Below, piece after piece: positions 35,307-45,715 of a stretch of DNA of 64,000 bases (position 1 is the first letter of the stretch; each line of letters opens with the position of its first letter). A program made the position numbers and the translations under genes. The notes below the pieces were generated by a model. That model was not told the DNA's origin. It worked only from the letters and a program-made list of their open reading frames with translations, and ran no database searches. The stretch is from Plenodomus lindquistii (lineage: Eukaryota > Ascomycota > Dothideomycetes > Pleosporales > Leptosphaeriaceae), in assembly GCA_025504975.1 (NCBI GenBank), contig JANUWI010000019.1, positions 930,001 to 994,000 on the forward strand. The letters are read 5' to 3'.

Positions 35307-35560
35307 CTAGCGCTCGTACAGGTATAGAGAATCAGCTAGGTAACAGAGACAGTCTTTCCCCTTACTATGGTACGATTTCAGCTCATCTTTGTGCCGGATA
35401 AGGAAGCGTCCCACCCATCTATCTAAGGCGGTCTTCCCAGATAGCTCAAGGCATGAATTTCGTAGCAAACGCCTTAAGGGTGGCAAAGCCTCCTCTGTCA
35501 ATCGTCTAATATAGTTTACAAGCTCTAGCTCCTATCCCATAGTAGTAATTCAACTCAGCC
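35307..35560 (-). mobile_element. CENPB-type HTH remnant of a pogo-like transposase
   Basis: The reverse strand reads a stop, then ELELVNYIRRLTEEALPPLR, RLLRNSCLELSGKTALDRWV and GRFLIRHKDELKSYHSKGKD. This is the second helix-turn-helix of pogo/Fot-type transposases, in which an ELxLVxYIxxLTxxGLPP segment precedes WVxRFLxRH. The stop just before ELELVNY is where a Gln is usual, so CAG to TAG by RIP fits. The element continues into the AT-rich island, where it can no longer be read. Confidence 0.6.
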
Positions 35561-36320
35561 CTAGGTTAAATTAGGGGTTCTTTTTTATTAGAGCTGTAAT
35601 ATTCTACGCCTTGCGTAAGTCTAAAAACACCCCTTTAGTTAAATAGAAAGTTATTAGGTTAGTTAATTTAAGTTCCTACTAGCTAATTTACTTTAAATTT
35701 AAATATCTAAATTAGCGCGCTAAGTTACACGTTGCAGCCTATTTATATACCTATAACCCGCGTAGTTAGTAAAGTTAAAGTTTAGTAATAGAGGTTAAAG
35801 TAAAGTTTATAAAGTTATAATAGCCTATATAACCTAGTTTTAAAGCATTCTAGAATACTATCTAGCTATTTTAATATTAGATATGTAATAAGCTATATTA
35901 TATATATAGGTAGAAAAACGCGTCTATATAGTTATAAATACTATAAATTCTATAGAAAAAAGTATTCTATTATTATCTATAGTTTTATACTATTATAAGC
36001 TTAAATTATTACTATTACTATTATTCTACTATAGTATACAACGTTGCAGTTAAGTATTTTAAATATTTAATTAAGTATAGATATAAGGATTTTCTTAAAT
36101 AGCTATAATATAAAGCAGCTAGTGTTAAAAAGAATATAAAAATTAGTTTTTAAAAATAGGCGTTATATATAGATAATAGTAGTTTATTACTAAAATAGTA
36201 AAAGTGCGCTTTTAAAAAAAGTAATAAGTATATTTAAAATAATTAAATATATTACTTATTTATTTATATAAGTTAAATATAATCTACTATAAAAGTATTT
36301 TAATATTTCTATATACTTAT

Positions 36321-36360
36321 ATTATTCTATATTATTCTATACTATTCTATATTATTCTAT
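36321..36360. repeat. Decamer tandem repeat, four units
   Basis: ATTATTCTAT occurs four times head to tail, the third unit with one change (ACTATTCTAT). It is a simple microsatellite within the AT-rich island. Confidence 0.85.
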
Positions 36361-38370
36361 ACGTAGGATTTATAGAATATTATAGAATTCTATAGAACGC
36401 ATATAACTTATTCTATATAGCTATTCTACTAAGTCTATAGAATATACGCTACTTAAAGTAGTATTATCTACTAGTTATAGAATACTAGCCCTAGCTATCT
36501 AGTTATTTATTCCTTTATTCCTACATAGTTATTACTTCCTTCTTTTCTAGTTTATAATAATAGATTAGTAGTATATAAAAAGTATAGATATAGTATATTA
36601 CCTAGCTAGATCTAGAGGTATATATAGCGCGCCTATTCTGTTAAATAGATATAAACTAAAGCTATAGCTAAAAAAGTTAATAGTTAGGCTAGTTTAATCT
36701 AGTATACTAGTAAATTAGAGGTATTTAGCTAGGTAATTAAGCCTATCTACTAGTTACTAGTATACTAAAACAGATTAATATATTAATTAGCCTCTAATTA
36801 TTACTACTAGATATTCTAGAGTAAAAGCGTAATAAAAAAGTATTAGTAAATTACTTATAAATAGTTACTAGTAAAAAAATAAAAATATTTAAATTAAATA
36901 TAGTAGCCTAAAATTAAAAATAGAATTAATAGGTATTATAAAAAAGTTTATTACTAGTAATTATTAGTCTAAAGTCTAGAATTATAGTATTTTAAAGTCT
37001 ACTAGCTAGGTAATAATAGCCTAGAAGTAGTATCTATAAATAGTAATATAGTATAGGTATAGATAGAAAAGTAGATAGCTAAAGTATAGGTAAATATAAA
37101 AATGTAGGCGTAGAATACTATTTAGGTAAATAAAAAAAATAAAGTAAACCTATAGCTAAAGTAAACGTAGTAGATACTATATTTAGTAGGTATAAAAAGG
37201 CCTAATTTATTAGTATATATAGAAAAGCCTATAGCTAAGCCTAATTCTAGATAGAAATAATAGGTAAAGTCTATAAAAATAGTAATTTAAATAGCTATAA
37301 AAGAGTTAGTGTAGTTTAGTTAAATGTTTATTATCTACTATATTAGAGTATTTATATAGTTAGAGGCTATTTATACTAAAAAGTACTAGATATAGTTTTA
37401 GCTATTACAGCTATATATAAATAAAAAGTTAATAAATAACTATATATAGCTATAGTAGTAGATATTAATATTTTTTATCTAAATATAAAAAAAGTATATA
37501 TAGAAAAGCTTTAAATACTATTTTACCTACTAGTAATAAAAAGTATAGAAAGTATTAGTTAAAGTAGCTAAAAAAAGTGTTAAAAAGGCTAAAAATAAAA
37601 ATAAAAATAAAAAAATAAAAACTAATAATAAAGAAAACAAAACTATAGTAGATATAGATAAAACTATTAATAAAATAGAGATAGATATAGATAAGCCTAC
37701 TACTAGCGCTATTTATAAACTAGAGTAGTTATCTAGCATTTAAAAAGCGTATTTAAAGTTTTATATTATATTATTAAACTAGTTTATTACGTATAAAAAG
37801 TATAACAGCCTATTAGTATACGCGTTAGCTATATTAGATATTAAAAAAAATAGGTAAAAAGGCTTTAAATAGTACCTACTAATATTATTAGCTATAATTA
37901 AAGTAGCCTAGTTTATAGTAGTATAGTAGATATTAAAAAAGTTAAACCTATTAAATAATAATAATTTTAATAATAATAGTACGTATAAAAGTAATAGTAG
38001 TAATCTACGCTAATATTAATAAAAAAAATATTTATAGTTAGTATAGAAAATAATAGACTAGTTTATAGTATAAAGTAGCTATAGTTTAATATAGTAGATA
38101 TTAGATTTATAGATATATAGATTAAAAATCTATTATAATACTATATTTTATAGTAATATAAAGTAAATAAACTAAAAAAAGTTATTATATAAAGATTTAT
38201 AGTTTAGTATAGTATAGTTCTATAGTATAATCTATAAATTAATAACTAAATACTAGTAGTTAATAAAAAACAGGTTATTATTTAGTAGTAGTAGAACTAT
38301 AAAGCCTATTTCTAGTATACTATAAAAAAGTTTACGTAATAACCTAACTAATAAATAGCCTAGGTAGAAT

Positions 38371-40760
38371 ATAAAAGGTAAAAATAAATATAAAGTTAGA
38401 ATTTTAAATTTAGATTTTAGAACTTTATTTAAAAAAGTATAGTTATATAAAAAAAATACGCGTACTAGCTAAGCTCTATAATATATAGTAGTTAAAATAT
38501 AAAAGTAGAAAAATAAATATATAGAAAGTATAGTAGAAACTATACTAGGCCTAAAATAAATTAATATCTAGTACTTAATTTATATAGTACTATATATAGT
38601 TAACTATTCTAAAAATTTTATAGTTACTTTAGACTACGTATATCTAGCTAGCTATAAAAATTTAGTTTATTTAAACTTTATTATATTATATAGTTATACT
38701 ACTATTAGTTATACCTATTTATAGACTACGCTAGGCCTAAAATAAATTAATATTATACTTTTATTTACCTTTTACTATATAGTATTTTTTACTTTAAAAA
38801 CTTTATAGTAGTTTAGTTCTATATATACTAAGCTAGCTATAAAGTTCTAGTATATCTAAACTTTATTATATTATATAGTTATACTACTATTAGTTATACC
38901 TATTTATAGACTACGCTAGGCCTAAAATAAATTAATATTATATTTTTATTTACTTTTTACTATATAGTGTTTTTTATTTTAAAAACTTTATAGTAGCTTA
39001 GGTCTATATATACTAAACTATTTATAAAGTTTTAATTTATCTACACTTTATTATGTTATAAAGTAGTAGTACTTTAAATAACTCTAAATTAAAAACTATA
39101 CTAGGCCTAAAATAAAATTAATATTATCTATCTATCTATAATATACTATATAATATATATTACTCTATAAACTTTATAGTAGTTTAGTTCTATATATACT
39201 AAACTAGCTATAAAGTTCTAGTATATTTAAACTTTATTATATTACGTAGTTATACTACTATTAGTTATATCTATTTATAGACTATACTAGGTCTAAAATA
39301 AATTAATATTATACTTTTATTTACTTTTTACTATATAGTCTTTTTTACTTTAAAAACTTTATAGTAGCTTAGTTCTATATATACTAAGCTATTTATAAAG
39401 TTCTAGCTTATTTATACCTTAACACGTTATAAAGTAGTAGTACTCTAAATAACTTTAAATTATATACTACGCTAGGCCTAAAATAAATTTATATTATATA
39501 TTTTTCTATTTTTTACTAAATAGTATTTATTTCTTTAAAAGCTTTATAGCTGCTTAATACTATATAATAAAAGGTAAAAATAGGTATAGAGTTAGAATTT
39601 TAAATTTAAATTTTAGAACTTTATTTAAAAGAGTGTAGTTATATAAAAAGAATATATATACTAGCTAAGCTCTATAATATATAGTAGTTAAAATATAAAA
39701 GTAAAAAAGTAAATATATAAAAAGTATAGTAAAAACTACGCTAGGTTTAAAATAAATTAATATCTAGTATTTAATTTATATAGTACTATATATAGTCTAC
39801 TATTCTAAAAACTTTATAGTTATTTTAGACTATATATATCTAGCTAGCTATAAAAATTTAGCTTATTTAAACTTTATTATATTATATAGTTATACTACTA
39901 TTAGTTATACCTATTTATAGACTACGCTAGGCCTAAAATAAATTAATATTATACTTCTATCTACTTTTTACTATATAGTGTTTTTTACTCTAAAAACTTT
40001 ATAGTAGTTTAGTTCTATATATACTAAACTAGCTATAAAGTTCTAGTATATCTAAACTTTATTATATTATATAGTTATACTACTATTAGTTATACCTATT
40101 TATAAACTACACTAGGCCTAAAATAAATTAATATTATACTTTTATTTACTTTCTATTATATAGTATTTTTTACTTTAAAATTTTTATAGTAGCTTAGTTT
40201 TATATATACTAAACTATTTATAAAATTTTAGTTTATTTATACTTTATTACGTTATAGAGTAGTAGTACTCTAAATAATTTTAAATTAAAAACTACACTAG
40301 GCCTAAAATAGAGTTAATATTATCTATTTATTTATAATATACTATATAATATGTATTACTCTATAAACTTTATAGTAGTTTAGTTTTATATATACTAAGC
40401 TAGCTATAAAGTTTTAGTATATTTAAACTTTATTATATTATATAGTTATACTACTATTAGTTATACCTATTTATAAACTACGCTAGGCCTAAAATAAATT
40501 AATATTATATTTCTATTTACTTTCTACTATATAGTATTTTTTACTCTAAAAACTTTATAGTAGTTTAGTTCTATATATACTAAGCTACCTGTAAAGTTCT
40601 AGCTTATTTATACCTTATCGCGTTATAAAGTAGTAGTACTCTAAATAACTCTAAGTTACGTACTACGCTAGGCCTAAAATAAATTTATATTATATATCTT
40701 TTTATTTTTTACTAAATAGTATTTATTTCTCTAAAAGCTTTATAGCTATTTAATACTATA
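38371..40760. repeat. 185/186-bp satellite in two 1,196-bp higher-order units
   Basis: The core TAGGCCTAAAATAAATT (with small variants) starts at 38546, 38732, 38917, 39102, 39288, 39473, then 39742, 39928, 40113, 40298, 40484 and 40669. The spacing is 186,185,185,186,185, then 269, then again 186,185,185,186,185. Each site in the second set lies exactly 1,196 bases after its partner, so 38371-39566 and 39567-40760 are a tandem duplication without net indels. Monomers are of two types: one with TACTACTATTAGTTATACC before the core, one with AGTAGTAGTACTCTAAATAA. Differences between copies are mostly C/T or G/A, as RIP would cause. Confidence 0.9.
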
Positions 40761-40991
40761 TATATTAAGCTATTTATATAGGCTTAGCTTATCTGCACTT
40801 TATTATAGTATAGTACTGCTTAGGATAATCCTTAGGTCTTACTTAATTACGTTAATAAAACATGCTTACTAGTTATTAAGCTCTACTGTAGTAATAACCT
40901 TGGTATTATTAATAAACGTAATTAACTAAGTGCTCCTTTAACAACAGAACCTAGCTTTCTCTCTTTAGACACACAGCCTATATGCGTTAAA

Positions 40992-43900
40992 ATGCCTAGA
41001 GGAAGACCAAAAAAATATGATAACGCTGAGGCAGCTAAGCAGTTCTAGGCTGAAAGCAAGCTACGCTACCGGCGCCGAAAGCGCGATAACGCGTCTGCGA
41101 GACCCGAATTTATTGCGTACGCGCTACAGCTGTCTAGCAACGTGCTAACAGCAACGCCTGACAACATTGGACTACGGATTAGTATCGACATCCACGTGCC
41201 TAAGGAGCCTGCGAGGCAAGCTAGTGACAAGACGCTAGAAGAGCCAGCACTACTTCCTTCGCTTATCCGATCTCCGTCGCACGAAGACGCAGAACTGGCA
41301 CAACAGATCGAGCAGGTGCAGATTAAAGAGGCAGACCAAGCAGATAAACAGGCAGAATACAATGCTGCTATTACGCGCGCCATCAAGGAGAGCAGGACAC
41401 ACATCGCAGACGGACATGCAATAACAACCGAGATCCAATGCAATACAAATATAGAGGGGGTAGGGAGCAGACGCGCTCCTGCGTCTCCTTTGCCAGAGTC
41501 TACAAGAGGGCGCATAGCGGACCAATGCAATGCACCCTCTAAGACACCTACTCCTACCAGCCGTAGCCTACGAACGCCTGACCAGCGAAGCGCTACACCC
41601 TCTAGGAGCACAAGTCGCAAGCGTACTCGCCCGTTTCCTACTCAGTCGAATACGCTTATGACCTAGCTCAGCCCAAGCCCGGCTGCTCCCACAGCAAGGA
41701 GCAACCCTTCACCCCTACCTTTAGAGCAAGCTCCTACTGCAGCAACCCCAATCTCAAATACAACTAACGTGGCTACCCCAACCCCGTCAGTGTCTTCGTA
41801 TCCTGAGCGCGTGGCTACTTCTCTTCCCAGCCCAATGGCGCCACCACCAGCCCCAACACCCCAAACTGCAACACCCCCAACCGCAACACCCCCGACCGCG
41901 ACACTCCCAACTGCGACACCCCCGACCGCGACACCCCCGACCGCGACACCCCCGACCGCGACACTCCCGACCGTGACACCCCACAGCCCTCCACCAGACC
42001 CTGCTGAGAGTACGGCCTACAAGCTTGCTAAGCAGCTGCGAGGATTCCAAGGGTGCACCCACGAGCAACACGAGGAAGCCGAGGGCCTGCACCAGGCATA
42101 CCACCAACGCGTCGACGTTCACTCTGCCTGCTCGTCGCTCCCACAAATCACAAGCCTGATCCGTGGGGACTATGCTGGAGGCACGCCTCTCCCTAGCGTC
42201 CTCAGCAACCCTAAGCTCATGCAACCCGCCGACCTACCTGCAGGGCTTGACCTAGCAGGTGCCTTTGAAGGCATAAGCGCGACAGCCTTCCCCGAAGACG
42301 CTGGTACGCCGGACGAACATCTACCTCGCAGCCTGTGCCTATCACAGCACCACGATAGCAGCGCGAAAGACCGCGCCCCAAAAACAACGTTTGACGTTGA
42401 TAGCCTGTGCTGCTTTCCTAGTAGCTTAGGCTTCGCGCGTCAGGGCATCCATTGGTACCCAGGATCGCACGCGTTCCTCAATCTCAGCCAAGACATCCAC
42501 TTTGGTCTGCCAGAAGCCTCATTTGACAGGAATGGCGAAGTGGTCACTACGCACGTGCCACTGCACAAGATCCCACACTGCTGCTTTGGCACGGCTGTCG
42601 GGATGGAGTCGCTAGGCATCTTCATCTTGTTCCCAGAGCTGCGCATCGACAGCCAATACGACCACAGCAACTTTCTCAGCACGTCGGACCACGAGCTCTG
42701 GTACGACGCGGTTCTGCTTCCTGCGCTCACGCAGATTGTAGGCAACACTAACCGACTGCAACACTATCCTGTGTCAGCCCACGTGGCAAAGCTCGACGCA
42801 ACAGCCCTAGCAGCCGAGACGTTTGCGCAAAAGGAGACGGCCAGAGAACGGCTGCTCAAGTACTTCTTGCAGTCCCAGGACCTAGATCTGCTATGGACGC
42901 TGGTACAGGAGCGCATTGCAGCGAATCCAGGGTGCGCTCGGTTCAACAACGCGACGCTGTTTGCGCACTCTACGAACACGAAGCTGGAGCATATGGAAGA
43001 AAGCCTGGTGTCTGCCTATGGCCGATGGGAGCAGTGCTGGGCACGGGTGGCTGATCCGCACTTCTACAGCCGCGACCGCACCTTTGTCGACATTGGGAAG
43101 CAGGTCACCTCCGAGGACAGCGCGCTGCCGTATGACACGATCCCTGAGGCGTGTGAAGCTGAGGTCTACCTCTGGAAACGATGTTGCCTTGAGGCGTACG
43201 CCAACACGCGTATCGGTCGCCTTGCTAATGGCAAGCGGACCAAAGGCAGCGCCCGGTTGACGACGTACCCCTGGGCGACCATGCGCGAGACCATGGGCCA
43301 GACTCTGTTTGCTGAGCCGCAGGGCCAGGAGAGCATGGACGGGCTCGTGTACTCGCAGTTCTACAGTCTTATCAAGACCCCGTTTGACACGTCCAAGGCG
43401 TACGTTTTCCACAACGAGGCGCTTGAGAATCTTGCCCTAGACCCTGGCTACGTGCGATCGCTGCAGCAGCAGGGTGGGGGCGTGACGTTCTCCAAGGGCG
43501 TATGTCAAGAGTCTTACCTGCACAGCAAGAAGCGCGCGCACGCAAACCTAGTGGACAACCAATGGAGATCATACGGGATCCGTGAAGAGCACCGCGTGTC
43601 GCTTACGCTTATGGATGCTGTGCGTGAGCAGTGGACGCAATGGGACTTGTATGATGATCGCATTGACGATGTGCGGCGTCCTCAACCCTACTACATCGTC
43701 CCAACCAAGACGCTGCTTGGGTTCCTCTCTGCGCAGATTAACAAGTATTGCTTCCTGTTTGAGTACACGCTGGCACACACAGCACGGACGTACTCGCTCC
43801 CAGAGACTATCATCATGGTCGCAGCGCTGCGGGCCCTACGGTTCTGTTACGGCAGCAATATGCTAGCACGCGAGTCGCTGCTGTACAAGGACCGGTGGGA

Positions 43901-45186
43901 ACAGCCACGCGGGCAGGAGATGGTCGTGAAGGAGGGCCTAGGCATGAACGACACGATGGAGCGATGCGGACTTGGCTGGTTTCTGCCCAAGATGAACTGG
44001 GCTATACTCCGATTTGCCCCACCACACGGCGAGAACATGCTGGTAGGGAATCTGCTCTTGCACCAAGAGTACAAACGACGCTGGCGAGCTGTAAAGGACC
44101 TGCGCGACGTCTTTGTACGCTTCAACCAAGCAGAGGGGTGGTATACACAGCACCAGATGGCCCACCAGCCTGGCGTGCGCCGGATGTGGCTCGAGTACCT
44201 GCACGCCTTGAACCTAGAGCAGTTTGACGCTGATGTGTGGAAGGCGATGCTAGCTGCCCACAAACGCCATCCTGAGCTGTCGCCTGCAGCAGCGGAGAGC
44301 GGTGTGCCTATATCCTACTGCTACCGAGGCATGAGGAAGCTTTTTCTTGTAGACGGTCGTGTAACGCCGCCCCATCTCGTCACTGGTAACAAGATCCGGT
44401 ACCGTACTGTAGGCGAGCTGCTTGACTTCTTGTTCCAATGGGGCGATAAAGAGAAACGTGTTGGTTGGGGGAGCAAACCGTATCGCCTTATCCTGCAAAA
44501 GACGTATGAGATGATTGAAAGGCGACTAGGTCATGGTGCCGCAAGACAGTGGCTAGACGATTATCTTGTCCTCGTTCGGCTGACACACTGGGTGCTCCCA
44601 TACCCTTCCGAGGTAGCGCTGCTTAGGTGGACAAAACAGAGTCGCTCGCGTGGCTTGCTGCGACGGATGACGTGGTTCTCTAGCATATATAGCCCTCCTG
44701 ATGTGCCGCTGGCGCCACGACGCGCCCTGCCCTAAAACCGTGCATACCAAGCTTTGGCGAGCCCGACGAGACCAGGCTCCTACCGTACCGTGGAGCGCCT
44801 TGCAGCTCCTCAAGGCTAGTAAGACTGCAGGTTTAGAAGTAGATGACCATTGGAGAGTGGGCCGTGTAAATAGAGGGTCGAGCAAATGGGAGCCGGTGTG
44901 GGAGCGCGGGCTGGCTCCTGTGCTGGCGATGCGCGAGCAGATTCGCGACAAGAGTCTGACAGAACTAGAGGAGTTGATGATTGCCTATGCCCTAGAGCTC
45001 GGCCAGGAAGGCAGGGCTGAAGACACGCCCGCGGCCCAGGAAGTGCCTGCGCACCAGACGCGCAGGCGCAGCGTACGCGATTTCTTCGGGCAGCGAGGGC
45101 AAGGCAGCGCAAGGGGCAGCACCGCCTCACAAGCAGGAACCAGCTCCCATAGTTCGTTCCGACCGTCGTCCGAGAGTGGTAGATGA
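40992..45186 (+). pseudogene. AT-hook protein of a fungal mobile-element-like family, two RIP stops
   Basis: One frame runs from ATG 40992 to 44735 (about 1,250 codons), broken only by TAG at 41046-41048 and TAG at 41664-41666, both explained by CAG to TAG. A tail continues in the +1 frame to 45186 (ARRDQAPTVPWSALQLLKAS), so a frameshift lies near 44720. The N terminus MPRGRPKKYDNAEAAKQF contains an AT-hook core (RGRP). A Pro/Thr spacer of 15-bp repeats follows, then a large conserved region with GIHWYPGSHAFLNLSQDIHF, FILFPELRIDSQYDHSNFL, EVYLWKRCCLEAYANTRIG, YSQFYSLIKTPFDT and WFLPKMNWAILRFAPPHGEN. I recognise this as a large, often repeated family of Pezizomycotina hypothetical proteins next to AT-rich DNA. 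I know of no established function. No DDE or tyrosine-recombinase signature is obvious. The tail contains RRRSVRDFFGQ, a PIP-box-like motif. Confidence 0.7.
41865..41980 (+). repeat. 15-bp coding minisatellite (Pro-Thr-Ala-Thr-Pro units)
   Basis: About seven units like ACACCCCCGACCGCG, some with CTCCC instead of CCCCC, encode repeated TATPPTATLP segments in the linker after the AT-hook region. Such linkers change length by slippage. Confidence 0.85.
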
Positions 45187-45715
45187 GGTTGTTGTTGTGT
45201 TTTGTGTCCATGGAGAGGTTCTTCAAGCGCGTGCTTAGTTCTGCAGCGCGCCAAGCTTTGTTAGTTAGTCACGAGATTTACTACTACACCCCAGCATTGC
45301 TATAGACTTGTACTCTTTACAAACTCTACCCAACGTGCGCCTGTACAATGGTTATTAAATCATTCTCTGTGATGCCCCTGTTACCTAGTTGTAGCGCTTG
45401 TATAGCCCTAGCCTAGGTATTACGTGTCGCCCAAGGCTGTAGCCACGGCGATACTTGTTGCGCAAAATTCATGATTTAAAACACAACGCAATATGCTTCA
45501 AAAAATTCCCATTCCACCACAACATGATCAAATGGTATAGTACTTCTACAAGTGGGTATTTGAAGCAAGGAGAACACGATGCATGTATTTTCAACTAGAT
45601 GCGACGTCACTGTAGGGCTGTTACAGCGCTGTAGTCGCTCCCGTCGCTATTCGGAGTGGGCTGCAAGTAGAGAACTGCACAACAAACAACGCTACGTTAA
45701 ACTGGAGGCTTATTA
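45187..45715. other. Spacer between the two convergent element genes
   Basis: No supportable gene. It must hold both 3' ends. The sequence is of average composition, unlike the AT-rich island, so it has escaped heavy RIP. Confidence 0.4.

Larger units (their letters stand above)
35561..40900. repeat. AT-rich RIP island
   Basis: Over five kilobases are dominated by A/T and TA dinucleotides, with TAG/TAA/CTA everywhere and almost no CA/TG pairs. No frame longer than 60 codons survives. Some lexical stretches (many AAAATAAAAATA-like runs near 37580-37640) may be former Lys/Gln-rich coding sequence. This is the product expected when RIP saturates repeated DNA. The right third is an ordered satellite described separately. 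The right edge is sharp: the almost undamaged AT-hook gene begins at 40992. Confidence 0.85.

Noticed and set aside
36321..40760. CRISPR-like array
   Set aside because: The satellite monomers are contiguous 185/186-bp repeats without unique spacers, in a eukaryotic context.
41787..42224. Minus-strand Gly/Arg/Cys-rich frame opposite the Pro/Thr linker
   Set aside because: It is a shadow of the 15-bp coding repeat on the plus strand.
40992..45186. Starship-type captain recombinase (DUF3435) or KDZ transposase
   Set aside because: I could not find the Arg/His-x-x-Arg/Tyr arrangement of a captain nor the cysteine-rich CxC and KDZ signatures in this protein.
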